This document shows positions 16,911-25,533 of a DNA stretch of 64,000 nucleotides, in pieces. The translations under genes were made by a program, and so were the position numbers. The DNA is from Nocardia fusca NBRC 14340 (lineage in GTDB: Bacteria > Actinomycetota > Actinomycetes > Mycobacteriales > Mycobacteriaceae): positions 186,001 through 250,000 of the forward strand of contig NZ_BDCU01000031.1 of the NCBI RefSeq assembly GCF_001618425.1, read 5' to 3'. Within the stretch, counting starts at the first letter, position 1, and each line of letters starts with the position of its first letter. The notes below the pieces were generated by a model. It had not been told where the DNA came from. It was given only the letters and a program-made list of their open reading frames with translations, and ran no database searches.

Positions 16911-17368
16911 GCCCGGCCGCCCTCGGTGCCGGCGTGGATCAGCGGTAGCGGCGGGTTCGCGCTGTCGAGGTGTTCGACCGTGGTGAAGACGAGGTCGGTC
17001 TCGCCGATGTTCTCGATGTCGTGGAGCAGGTATTCGCCCGGGCCGAAGTGGAAGTGCCGGGTCTCACCGGCCGCGTAGGACACCTCCCGGACGGTGCCGT
17101 CGTGGGTGTGCTGGCGGCTGCGGCCGGCGTTGACGGCCGTCCAGAAGTAGTCGAGGACGTGCCGGTGGGCGTGCCATCGTTCACCCGGGGCGAGCCGGAT
17201 CTCCCACACCCGCACCCGGGGCGATTCACTGAGCAAGGCCGAGCCGACGTGGCCGTCGTAGGCGTGATCGGCGAACTCGGTGCGCAGCCAGTCCGGCCAG
17301 CTGTCGAAATCGGTGGCGACGAGTTCGCCCGCGATCGGCAGGTCGTCGAGGAACCTGTTGTCCGTCAT
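16907..17368 (-). CDS. Cupin-fold protein of the catabolic operon
   Basis: 153 residues with a single cupin barrel. Motif 1 is RLAPGERWHAHRHVLDYFW (two His and a downstream acidic/aromatic pair); motif 2 is AAGETRHFHFGPGEYLLHDIENIGETDLVF. The metal-ligand histidines (H-x-H-R-H and the later H) are present, so a metal-binding enzyme role such as a dioxygenase, isomerase or hydratase is possible, but no exact family is recognised. The start at 17368 (MTDNRFLDDLPIAG) is preferred; upstream codons overlap the FAD monooxygenase region. It overlaps the amidohydrolase by four bases and follows the monooxygenase by 29 bases. Confidence 0.82.
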   Translation of the reverse strand: MTDNRFLDDLPIAGELVATDFDSWPDWLRTEFADHAYDGHVGSALLSESPRVRVWEIRLAPGERWHAHRHVLDYFWTAVNAGRSRQHTHDGTVREVSYAAGETRHFHFGPGEYLLHDIENIGETDLVFTTVEHLDSANPPLPLIHAGTEGGRA

Positions 17369-17397
17369 ATCTTTTCCTGTCTCGAGATGGTGGTGGG

Positions 17398-18588
17398 TCA
17401 GTGACCCGGCCCGTAGAGGCCGAAGCGCAGCTCGGGATCGCCGGGGGTCCAGGTGTTGGTGAACTGGGAGCGGGTGCCCATCGCCTGGACCCGGGCCAGC
17501 AGCGACGCGCTGAGTTCGAGCCGGCCGGGCTCCCATTTCGCCAGCGCCGCGGCGATATGCCCGTCGGCGTCGGCCAGTGCCGATTCCAGTGCCCAGGCAT
17601 CCGCCGCGGCTTTCGCGGTGCCCGCCGCCGCGTGGGGACGCGCGCTGCAGGCGGCATCACCGATCAATGCCACCCGGCCCCGTGCCGTGCTCGCGGAGCG
17701 GCAGTCCGAAACCACTTGGAGGTAGGGCTGCTCCGTCGCGGTGACGACCTCCGCGACGGCCGGCGCCAGTACGGCCGCCGCGGTCTCTTTCATCTCCGCG
17801 ATGTAGCGGTTCTGCACCTGGCCGGGATGGACCGATACCGTACCCGCGAAACCGCGTTTGTCGAGCAGCAGTTCGGTCAGCTCCGGTCCGGCGGGGACGT
17901 TGCGGTACCAGACGTAGTTCATCAGCCGGTGTTCCGGGCCGGCGCCCTCGTCACCGGGGATCGGGTAGAGCGTGAGGTGGGAGTTCGGGACCACGCTGTA
18001 GGTGATGGCGTCTCCGGTCAGCTCCCGGGTGGCCGGGGAGACGTCGCGGACGGGGACGGTCCCGCGCCAACCCACGTAGCCGGAGTACTGGAGCGTCGCG
18101 TCGGGGTCGAAGTGGGCGCGGGCGACCGAGGTGATGCCGTCGGCGAAGACCACCAGGTCGGCGCTCTCGGTGCGGCCGCTGACGAACCGGACGGTGGCCG
18201 CGTCGTCGTCCTGGTCGAAGCCGCAGGCGAATTCGCCGAGATGGTAGTGCTCGGTGCCGAAATCCGCGAGCAGCGCTCGGTAGAAGGTTCCCCACGAGGT
18301 GTAGGTCCAGGTGCGTTCCTCCCGGTAGACGATGGAGTTCGCCCGGTCCAGGTACTGCACGTACGAGGTCGATGTGCTCAGGTCGGCGAGCTGCTGGGTG
18401 CTGCGCTCGGTGAACCAGCGCACGGTATCGGGTTGCAGGACGATCCCGCTGCCGCGCCCGTCGAGCGCGGTGGGCGTGCGTTCGTAGACATCGACGGAGA
18501 AGCCGAGGTCGCGCAGGAGCAGCGCGGTGGTCAGCCCGCCGATGGATCCGCCGACGACGATCGCCCGGGCGGCGTCGTAGGTGTTCAT
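17398..18588 (-). CDS. FAD-dependent aromatic/hydroxypyridine monooxygenase
   Basis: 396 residues of the class A flavin hydroxylases. Seen: the ADP-binding AIVVGGSIGGLTTALLLRDL, VDVYERTPTALDGRGSGIVLQPDTVRWF, ADLVVFADGITSVAR, and the second FAD motif RVALIGDAACSARPHAAAGT with AKAAADAWALESALAD. The SIGGLTTALLLRDLGF and ARPHAAAGTAKAAAD segments resemble 2,6-dihydroxypyridine 3-hydroxylase and relatives more than phenol hydroxylases, by memory of the family. It would use NAD(P)H and O2 to hydroxylate a ring, the likely first step of this pathway. The start overlaps the MFS stop by four bases. Confidence 0.9.
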   Translation of the reverse strand: MNTYDAARAIVVGGSIGGLTTALLLRDLGFSVDVYERTPTALDGRGSGIVLQPDTVRWFTERSTQQLADLSTSTSYVQYLDRANSIVYREERTWTYTSWGTFYRALLADFGTEHYHLGEFACGFDQDDDAATVRFVSGRTESADLVVFADGITSVARAHFDPDATLQYSGYVGWRGTVPVRDVSPATRELTGDAITYSVVPNSHLTLYPIPGDEGAGPEHRLMNYVWYRNVPAGPELTELLLDKRGFAGTVSVHPGQVQNRYIAEMKETAAAVLAPAVAEVVTATEQPYLQVVSDCRSASTARGRVALIGDAACSARPHAAAGTAKAAADAWALESALADADGHIAAALAKWEPGRLELSASLLARVQAMGTRSQFTNTWTPGDPELRFGLYGPGH

Positions 18589-19994
18589 GAATGGCTCTCT
18601 TCTCGGCCCGCGGCCGGTGCGGAGGGACGGGAGGGTTCCGGTGCGCCGGTGGAGTCCGGAGACGGAGGGTCGGTGGGCAACGGCTTGCCGCGGGTCTCGG
18701 TCGCGAAGGCGAGTCCGACGAAGGCGACGAGGCCCAGTGCGGCGATCGCCGCGGTGGCGAGGCCGAGGTTGCCGCTGAACCAGGACGTCGCGATCACCCC
18801 GGCGACCAGCGGCCCGGCCGCGGTGATCACGCGCCCGACGCTGTTCACCACAGCGAGTGCGGTGGCCCGCACGCTCGGCGGGAACACCTCGGGACCGTAG
18901 ATGAAGGTGCCGGACAGCGCGCCGAACAGCCCGAAACCGAGCAACGGCATCGCGATGAGGAAGCCGAGATAGCTGTGTTCGAAGGGGAACACGTAGCCGA
19001 TCGCGACGGCCGAAAGGACGAAACTCACGGTGAAGGTGCGGCGCCGTCCGAGTGCTTCGGCGAGGAAGCCCCACGACGCGTAGCCGAGGATCCCGCCGGC
19101 GTTGAAGAGCATCGAGGCGAGTGCCACCCGGTGGTCGGCGGTGCCCGCGGTCGCGGTCGCGTCGCTCGCGGTCATCTGCCGGATGATCTGCGGGTACCAG
19201 GTCGATACGCTCCAGAAGGAGATCAGCGAACCGGTTGCCAGCGCGGTACACACCAGGGTGGGGCGCAGGAGCTGACCCGAGAACAGGCGCCGCAGCACGA
19301 ATACGTCTTCGGTAGCGGTGTTTTCACCGTCCTTGCGGTTCCGGCGCGCCCGGATGCTCGCTTCGATCTCGGGCGGTTCCGGGACATAGCGGCGGATGAA
19401 CCAGACCAGCAGCGCGGGAACCACCGCTAGCGCCATCATCATTCGCCAGCCGTGACTGCCGAGCAGCGCGTACGTGGCCGCGGCCACGAAGAATCCGGCG
19501 GCGTATCCGGACATCATGACGCCGCCCGCCCGGGCCCGATACCGGTTGCGCCAGGTCTCCGCGATGAGCGCGGCGCCGACGGGTGCCTCGACACCGGAGC
19601 CGACGCCCGCGATGAAGCGCAGGATGCCCATCTGCCACCAGGTATCGGCGAAGGCGGCGACCGCGGTGAACACCGCGTAGGTCAGGATTCCGAGGGAGAG
19701 GACCCGGGTGCGGCCGAAATAGTCGGCGAGTATGCCGAACAGGATGCCGCCGACCGCCCAGCCGAGGAGGAACAGGGCGACGGTGAGGCCGCCGTAGAAG
19801 CCGATCGCCGAGGTATCGGCGGTGATTCCGCTGTGGGGCAGCAGTTCGGTCATGGCCGGGCCGAGGACCAGGACATAGAGGCTGCCGGCGAATCCGTCCA
19901 GGCCCCACCCGAGGGTGGTGCCGAGCAGTACCAGCCACTGCATTCGGCTGATCTCGGTGCGTACGGTGCCTGCACCGGTCTGTGGCGTCGTCAT
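18585..19994 (-). CDS. MFS transporter, sugar-acid/aromatic-acid importer type
   Basis: 469 residues with twelve membrane helices. The N-terminal RMQWLVLLGTTLGWGLDGFAGSLYVLVL carries the acidic helix-1 motif (GLDGF) seen in aromatic acid:H+ and sialate-type symporters. The helix 2-3 loop is GILFGILADYFGRTRVLSLG, the standard MFS motif GxLaDrxGrr, and the C half has WGFLAEALGRRRTFTVSF. It probably imports the substrate of the operon. The start at 19994 is chosen over one 18 codons earlier because MTTPQTGAGTVRTE begins the typical cytoplasmic tail. It overlaps the following monooxygenase by four bases. Confidence 0.9.
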   Translation of the reverse strand: MTTPQTGAGTVRTEISRMQWLVLLGTTLGWGLDGFAGSLYVLVLGPAMTELLPHSGITADTSAIGFYGGLTVALFLLGWAVGGILFGILADYFGRTRVLSLGILTYAVFTAVAAFADTWWQMGILRFIAGVGSGVEAPVGAALIAETWRNRYRARAGGVMMSGYAAGFFVAAATYALLGSHGWRMMMALAVVPALLVWFIRRYVPEPPEIEASIRARRNRKDGENTATEDVFVLRRLFSGQLLRPTLVCTALATGSLISFWSVSTWYPQIIRQMTASDATATAGTADHRVALASMLFNAGGILGYASWGFLAEALGRRRTFTVSFVLSAVAIGYVFPFEHSYLGFLIAMPLLGFGLFGALSGTFIYGPEVFPPSVRATALAVVNSVGRVITAAGPLVAGVIATSWFSGNLGLATAAIAALGLVAFVGLAFATETRGKPLPTDPPSPDSTGAPEPSRPSAPAAGREESHS

Positions 19995-20090
19995 CGACGC
20001 TCCTTCCGCGAAGGTCGCGTGGTCAGAGGGGAGGTGGGCGCGCGGCATCGCCCCGGGCGGGCTCGCCGGGGTGGCTCCGGCGCCGAAGGG

Positions 20091-21578
20091 TCAGTTGAGG
20101 CGGGTGTTGTCGTCCGGGCTGCCGTACCAGTCGACGTGGTCGTCGGCGATACGCACGACCACGGTTTTGATCCAGGAGAAGTCGTCGAAGGATTCGGTTC
20201 CGGCGTCCTTGCCGATGCCGGACTCCTTGACTCCGCCCCAGGGCAGCGACGGCTCGAGCCGGTGATGGTCGTTGACCCACACCATGCCGGCGACGATCCG
20301 GTCCGCGACGCGGTGTCCGCGGGCGATATCGCGGGTCCACACGCCGGCGCCGAGTCCGTAGCGGTTGTCGTTGGCCATCGCGACGGCTTCCTGTTCGCTG
20401 TCGAACGGGATGACGACCGCGACGGGACCGAAGATCTCCTGTTGGGACACCGTCATGTCATTGGTGGCGTCGGCGAGAACGGTCGGTTCGAGGAAGAACC
20501 CGCCCCGGAGCGGCGCGGGCAGGTCGGGGACGCCGCCGCCCGCGACGAGGCGAGCGCCTTCCCGGATACCGATGCCGACGAGTTCGCGGACGCGGTCGCG
20601 CTGGCGCGCGCTGATGAGCGGACCCATTTGGGTGTCGGGTGCGGCCGGGTCGCCGATCCGGATGGCGCGGGCCCGCGCGGCGAGTGCGCTGACGAATTCG
20701 TCGTAGACCGCGCGCTGGACGAGGAACCGGGATCCGGCGACGCAGGACTGGCCCGCGGCGACGAACGCCGCGAATGCCGCGCCCTCGGCGGCGACGACCG
20801 GATCGATATCGTCGAAGACGATGATCGGTGTCTTTCCGCCGAGTTCGGCGGTGACGCGCGCGAATCGGGCCGCGGTGGCGACCGCGGCCGAACGGCCGGC
20901 CTCGGTGCCTCCGGTGAGGGTGATCTTCGCGACGTCGGGGTGGTGGGTCAGCCGCTCGCCGGCCGCGCGGCCGCCGGTCACGACGGTGACGACCCCGTCG
21001 GGAAGTCCGGCCTCACGCAATATCCGGGCCAGTGCGAGGGTTGTCAGCGGGGTGGTCTCGGAGGGCTTGACCACCACGGTGTTGCCGTTCGCCAGGGCGG
21101 CCGAGAGGCTGCGCGCGAGAATCAGCATCGGGTGATTGAAGGGCGTGATGATGCCGCACACGCCGAGCGGGGCACGGCGCTGATAGGTCAGATACGGTCC
21201 GTCGCCGGGCAGGACGGCGTCCCGCCGGGCGGTGAGCAGCGCGGCGTTGTACCGGAACCATTCGGGCACTCGGGACAGCTGGGCGCGGGTTTCGGTGACC
21301 GGCCGGCCGTTGTTGCGGGTCTCGAGCCGGAACAGTTCGTCGGAGGCGGCTTCGACGGCATCCGCGATACGCAGCAGCAGTTTCGCGCGTTCGCTGCGCG
21401 GCAGCGCCGGCCACGGACCGGACTCGAATGCCGCGCGGGCGGCCCGGACGGCCTCGTCGACGGCGGCGGCGCCCTGTTCGGCCACGATATCGATCACCGC
21501 ACCGGTGGACGGATCCAGGATTTCGCGCGTGGATTGTGCGCTCCGGCCCAGGGACAGGTCGGTCGTGGTGTCGGTCAT
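20091..21578 (-). CDS. NAD(P)-dependent aldehyde dehydrogenase
   Basis: 495 residues, normal for the family. Seen: GIITPFNHPMLILARSLSAA, the nucleotide-binding SETTPLTTLALARILREAG, ITLTGGTEAGRSAA, the general base in ELGGKTPIIVFDD, the nucleophile in AAGQSCVAGSRFLVQ and the later EIFGPVAVVIPFD with FAWGG-type WGGVKESGIGKDAGTES. It oxidises an aldehyde (probably a semialdehyde from ring cleavage) to the acid. The start at 21578 is the first ATG after a low-complexity upstream stretch. It is the first gene of the leftward operon, with the divergent GAF-PucR regulator 154 bp away and a 96-bp gap to the MFS gene. Confidence 0.93.
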   Translation of the reverse strand: MTDTTTDLSLGRSAQSTREILDPSTGAVIDIVAEQGAAAVDEAVRAARAAFESGPWPALPRSERAKLLLRIADAVEAASDELFRLETRNNGRPVTETRAQLSRVPEWFRYNAALLTARRDAVLPGDGPYLTYQRRAPLGVCGIITPFNHPMLILARSLSAALANGNTVVVKPSETTPLTTLALARILREAGLPDGVVTVVTGGRAAGERLTHHPDVAKITLTGGTEAGRSAAVATAARFARVTAELGGKTPIIVFDDIDPVVAAEGAAFAAFVAAGQSCVAGSRFLVQRAVYDEFVSALAARARAIRIGDPAAPDTQMGPLISARQRDRVRELVGIGIREGARLVAGGGVPDLPAPLRGGFFLEPTVLADATNDMTVSQQEIFGPVAVVIPFDSEQEAVAMANDNRYGLGAGVWTRDIARGHRVADRIVAGMVWVNDHHRLEPSLPWGGVKESGIGKDAGTESFDDFSWIKTVVVRIADDHVDWYGSPDDNTRLN

Positions 21579-21621
21579 GGCGCCGTGCCCTTCGTATCGC
21601 GTGTCGATGGGAGCACCCTGG

Positions 21622-21657
21622 TGTGACGACTGTGCTCGGATCGAGAACTTCGTCACA
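21622..21657. promoter_or_regulatory. Inverted repeat between the ALDH operon and the GAF-PucR gene
   Basis: TGTGACGA (21622-21629) and its exact complement TCGTCACA (21650-21657) are separated by 20 bases, so the half-sites sit on the same face about three helix turns apart. It is the only clear dyad in the 154-bp divergent region and is the likely activator binding site. Confidence 0.5.
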
Positions 21658-21732
21658 ACGTGGGCGCTAATCGAGTATCGAATCCGGCGTGAGCCACATC
21701 AATGTCTGCTACTACATAGTTGAACGGTATGT

Positions 21733-23601
21733 ATGTCCGATGAATACACATTGTGTCAGGCTGGGCCGGTGAGCGAAGGACAGAGCGGCGGCCACTCCGC
21801 CGAGTTGGTGACCTGGTTGAGCAGCCTGCGCACGCTCAGTGCGGCCGCGGTATCGGGCGACGGGCTGCGCGAGGTGCTCGATCTGGTGGCCGCGACGGCC
21901 CGCTCACTGCTCGGGTTCGACTTCTGCGGAGTCCTGACGCCGGGCGCCACCGAGGAGAGTCTGCTCATCACCGGCTGGAGCGGGCTGTCCGACGACTACG
22001 TCGCCCGGATCAACGCCGACCGGCCGGTGGGGCTGGACAGCACCGCCCCCTCCACCCGCGCGTTCCGGACCGGACGGCCGGTGGTGATCAGGGATATCGC
22101 GGCCGAACCGCAGTTCGGCCCGTGGGGCGATGTGGCGCGCGACCAGGGATACCGTGCCATGGTGTCGGTGCCGCTCGTCGCTGCGGGACACGTCCTCGGC
22201 ACCCTCAACGGGTACTACAAACCGGTTCACACCTTCACCCACTACGAGACGGAGCGGATGTCGCTGCTCGCGAACCACGCGGCGATCGCCCTCACGTCCG
22301 CGCGCCGGCTCGCGGAGATGAGCCGGCTCAATGCGTCACTGCGCGCCCAGCGTGACGTGCTGACCAGATCGGAACAGATCCACGAGCGGTTGCTCGACGT
22401 GACGCTGCGATCCGGGGGACTGCAGGGTATCGCCGAGGTCCTCGGTGAGCTGATTGCCCGTCCCCTGCTCGTCGAGGACGCCGGCGGCGCCGTGCTCGCG
22501 ACGACGGGAGACACCGCGCGGCTGCCCGATTTGCTGTACCGCACCGACATCGATATCCCGCCGCCCGTATCGGCGAAACCCGTTGCGGTAACGGCCGGAC
22601 CGAGCCCGTACTGGGTGTCGGTGGTACGGCTCGACGGCGAGGTGGTGGCCCGGATCTGGTATCCGGGCGACCGAGGGCCGCTGGACGCGCTGGGTGAGCG
22701 CGCGGTCGAGCATGCGGCGCTGGTCATCTCGCTCGAGCTCCTCCGTGTCCGCACGGGGACAGAGGTCGAGCACCGCCTCCGCGGCGAGCTGCTCGCGGAA
22801 CTGCTCGCCGGCGGCGAGATCGCGGAGGAGGCGATGCGCAGGGCGCACCGGCTCGGCCACGATCTGTCCCGCCCGCACTGCGCGATCGTGGGATCGCTGG
22901 GGGCCGACGGCGCAGAAGCCGATCTCCGCACCTATTCGCGCGCCCTCACCGCGGTGACCCAACTGGTCCGCGGCTACCGCCCGCGACCGCTGGCGGCCAT
23001 GCACCGCGGGCATATCGTTGTGTTGTGGCCGCACGGCGCCGAGACGGAATCCGGTGCTGTCGAAGTAGTGGGCCGCCGGGTGGCAGAGCGCGTCCGGGCG
23101 GCGCTGACGACGGCGTCGCGGTCGGTCACCGCGAGTGTCGCCCTCGCCGACGGCGGGGGTACCTGTGCGCAGTCCTACCGCGTCGCCAGGGGCGCACTCG
23201 AAGTCGCCGCCCGATCGGGAAACCGGGGCGCGGTGGTGGAACTGGGCGATCTCGGCCTGGCCGGTCTGCTGCTCCAACTCGACGACCCGGTCCAGCTGGC
23301 GGCCTATTCCGATCGGGTCCTGGCTCCGCTGACCGGTTACGACCGCAAACATCGGACCCACCTCGTCGAGACCCTCGAGACATATCTCCGGTGCAAACTG
23401 AACCGACCCGAAACGGCGGCGGCGCTGCACGTTCACGTGAACACCGTGAAACAGCGTATCCACCGGATCGAGGAGCTCACCGGTTCCGACTTCGCCGACC
23501 TCGATACGGTCGTGAAATTCGGTACCGCGCTCACCCTCCGCGATGTCGCGCACGCCGGCCGCGAATCCGCACCGGCGGCGGTCGGCGGATCGGGCCGATG
23601 A
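21733..23601 (+). CDS. GAF domain-PucR/CdaR-type transcriptional regulator
   Basis: 622 residues. An N-terminal GAF domain (about residues 30-195: DLVAATARSLLGFDFCGVLT, GRPVVIRDIAAEPQFG, AMVSVPLVAAGHVLGTLNGY) is followed by a linker helix, then a PucR-like middle domain with a GGDEF-derived fold, and the C-terminal HTH_30 domain: HLVETLETYLRCKLNRPETA, LHVHVNTVKQRIHRIEELTG. Proteins of this build activate catabolic operons when the GAF domain binds a pathway compound (family knowledge). It is divergent from the six-gene operon. The ATG at 21733 is used; a GTG at 21769 could also serve. Confidence 0.88.
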   Translation: MSDEYTLCQAGPVSEGQSGGHSAELVTWLSSLRTLSAAAVSGDGLREVLDLVAATARSLLGFDFCGVLTPGATEESLLITGWSGLSDDYVARINADRPVGLDSTAPSTRAFRTGRPVVIRDIAAEPQFGPWGDVARDQGYRAMVSVPLVAAGHVLGTLNGYYKPVHTFTHYETERMSLLANHAAIALTSARRLAEMSRLNASLRAQRDVLTRSEQIHERLLDVTLRSGGLQGIAEVLGELIARPLLVEDAGGAVLATTGDTARLPDLLYRTDIDIPPPVSAKPVAVTAGPSPYWVSVVRLDGEVVARIWYPGDRGPLDALGERAVEHAALVISLELLRVRTGTEVEHRLRGELLAELLAGGEIAEEAMRRAHRLGHDLSRPHCAIVGSLGADGAEADLRTYSRALTAVTQLVRGYRPRPLAAMHRGHIVVLWPHGAETESGAVEVVGRRVAERVRAALTTASRSVTASVALADGGGTCAQSYRVARGALEVAARSGNRGAVVELGDLGLAGLLLQLDDPVQLAAYSDRVLAPLTGYDRKHRTHLVETLETYLRCKLNRPETAAALHVHVNTVKQRIHRIEELTGSDFADLDTVVKFGTALTLRDVAHAGRESAPAAVGGSGR

Positions 23602-23725
23602 TTCGCTGCCCGGCGGCGGAGTGAGAACGCTCGCCCCTGCCTTCGAATGGCGGTCCACGCTGGGAGTGTGTCTCGACCGTCCACCATCTCCCGGCCGCCC
23701 TGCATTGACAACCGGTGGTCGGCGG

Positions 23726-24355
23726 CTATCCGGCAGGTGGCGCGGAGAGCTGTCGCGACGTCGGGGGTGAGTCCGCGTTCGTATCGGTTTCGCGGAACGC
23801 GTCGACGACCAGGGCGGCGAAGCGGCGCGCCGAGGTCTCCCGGCGGGCCGGTGGTACCGCGGCCAGTCCGCGTCCAGTGAGCAGGACGAGCACCAGGTCG
23901 TCGATGACGAAGTCGCGCCGCAGTCGGCCGGCTTTCTTGGCGCGGCCGGCCAGGTCGGCGAGCATCGAGAGCAGTGCCGCACGGTGGGCGGCGAAGCCGT
24001 CGGCCTCCGGGTGCGCGGACATGAACGCGTCCACGAAGCCCTGGTTCCGGCCGTTGAGCACGGTGATCCGTTCGATGACCGAGCAGAATCCGCGCCATGG
24101 GTCGGGATCGGCGCAGCCGTCTTCCACGATCTGCCGGCACGACCGCATCTCATCGTCGAAGGCCGCATCGATCAGGGCCTGCTTCGCCGGGAACCGCCGG
24201 TACAGGGTGGCGGGCCCGATCTCGGCCCGGCGCGCGACCTCGCGCATGGTGATGCCGATCCCCTTCTCGGCGAACAGCGCGCGGGCGACCTCGAGGATCC
24301 GGTCGCGGTTGTCCTGCGCGTCGGCGCGGAGCATATGAGGCAATCGATCCGGCAT
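23726..24355 (-). CDS. TetR-family transcriptional regulator
   Basis: 209 residues. The DNA-binding domain reads NRDRILEVARALFAEKGIGI, then MREVARRAEIGPATLYRRFPAKQALIDAAF, a standard TetR helix-turn-helix. The ligand-binding part has the C-terminal region FAGLAGRAKKAGRLRRDFVIDDL (as LADLAGRAKK...) found in the SCO1712-like group. The start at 24355 is chosen because the conserved domain begins 14 residues later; longer upstream frame is antisense to the neighbour. It is divergent from the quinone-oxidoreductase gene with inverted repeats in the 84-bp gap, so it probably represses both. Confidence 0.9.
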   Translation of the reverse strand: MPDRLPHMLRADAQDNRDRILEVARALFAEKGIGITMREVARRAEIGPATLYRRFPAKQALIDAAFDDEMRSCRQIVEDGCADPDPWRGFCSVIERITVLNGRNQGFVDAFMSAHPEADGFAAHRAALLSMLADLAGRAKKAGRLRRDFVIDDLVLVLLTGRGLAAVPPARRETSARRFAALVVDAFRETDTNADSPPTSRQLSAPPAG

Positions 24356-24361
24356 GCTTCT

Positions 24362-24389
24362 CACTTCACGGAAGTGGACGGGGGCGTCC
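24362..24389. promoter_or_regulatory. Two inverted repeats between the TetR and oxidoreductase genes
   Basis: CACTTC-ACG-GAAGTG (24362-24376) directly abuts GGACG-GGGG-CGTCC (24376-24389). Either could be the TetR operator; both lie within 80 bp of the two start codons. Confidence 0.45.
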
Positions 24390-24439
24390 GTTACTTTCGG
24401 CCACGGTACCTCGGACAACGAGAGCACAAGGAGACGACG

Positions 24440-25402
24440 GTGCGAGCAGTGGCGATTCGGCGATTCGGCGACCCGAGCGGTATGACGGTGACAGAGACCC
24501 CGGCACCGGTCCCGGCCGCGGGACAGGTGGTTATCGAGACCGAGGCGATCGGAGTGGGTGGCGTCGACGCCGTGATCCGGCGCGGGACACTCGAGGGATA
24601 CGGGTTCACCGAGGGGCTGATACCCGGCAGCGAGGTCGCGGGTACGGTGACCGCGGTCGGCGCCGGTGTCGACGAGTCGTGGACGGGCCGGCGGGTGTGG
24701 GCGTTCACCGGTACCGGTGGCGGCTATGTCGAGCAGGCGGTCGCGCAGGTCGGCGATATCGTCGAGCTCCCGCCCGGCCTGTCGCCGGTCGCGGCGGTGA
24801 CGCTGGGCAGTGCGGCGCCCGTCGCGCATTTCGGGCTGGCCCACGCGCATTTCGCACCCGGTGATTCCGTGCTGGTGCGCGGGGCGGCGGGCAGTATCGG
24901 TATCGCGGCGGTGGAGCTCGCGGTGCGCGGCGGGGCGAGCGCGGTCGCGGTCACGACCTCGGCACCGGACCGCGGCGCCCGGCTCCGCGATCTCGGCGCG
25001 ACACATGTCCTGGACCGGTCCGGGGGAGGCGATCCGGTTGCGCCGCCGTCCTACGACGTGATCATCGATATCGCCGGTGGGGCGGAGCTGCCCACGTTCC
25101 TCGACCACCTCGCACCGAACGGACGTTTCGTTCTGGTCGGCGTGGTGGCGGGGCTGCCGCCGGCGGATTTCGGCATGCGACTCCTGGGGGCGTTCCAGCA
25201 GTCCCGCTCGTTCGCCACGTTCAGCCTCGATACCGTCCCGGTGCCCGCCAGGGACGCGGTTCGGGCCGAACAGTTCGCCGCCGCCGCCCGCGGCGAACTG
25301 CACGCCGTCGTGCACGAGATCCTGCCACTGGAGCAAGCTGCCGAAGCCCATCGCCGAATGGACCTCGGCACGGTGTTCGGGCGGATCGTCCTCACTCCCT
25401 GA
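24440..25402 (+). CDS. NADPH:quinone-oxidoreductase-type MDR protein
   Basis: 320 residues of the zinc-independent medium-chain dehydrogenase family (QOR). Seen: MKAV-type start RAVAIRRFGDPSGMTVTETP, a GroES domain without zinc cysteines, GLIPGSEVAGTVTAVGAGVD, the nucleotide loop VLVRGAAGSIGIAAVELAV, and the C-terminal IVLTP. It should reduce quinones or enones with NADPH, protecting against electrophiles. The GTG start follows AAGGAG with good spacing. Its layout, head to head with a TetR repressor and with paired inverted repeats between, suggests induction by a reactive substrate; the inducer is unknown. Confidence 0.9.
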   Translation: MRAVAIRRFGDPSGMTVTETPAPVPAAGQVVIETEAIGVGGVDAVIRRGTLEGYGFTEGLIPGSEVAGTVTAVGAGVDESWTGRRVWAFTGTGGGYVEQAVAQVGDIVELPPGLSPVAAVTLGSAAPVAHFGLAHAHFAPGDSVLVRGAAGSIGIAAVELAVRGGASAVAVTTSAPDRGARLRDLGATHVLDRSGGGDPVAPPSYDVIIDIAGGAELPTFLDHLAPNGRFVLVGVVAGLPPADFGMRLLGAFQQSRSFATFSLDTVPVPARDAVRAEQFAAAARGELHAVVHEILPLEQAAEAHRRMDLGTVFGRIVLTP

Positions 25403-25533
25403 ACAGTGAACCGCACGCCTCGGTCGCACGGGAACCGCTGTGCGCGCGCCGAAGGTGTGCCGTGCCGGGCGGGGCGTGCGCTGCCACCACTCGGTCCACG
25501 GGGGTGTCGGTGGGGCTCGGTAGCGTCTGGCTC

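Noticed and set aside
19452..21626. 724-codon rightward frame across the MFS and ALDH genes
   Set aside because: It spans two genes on the other strand and has no family resemblance.
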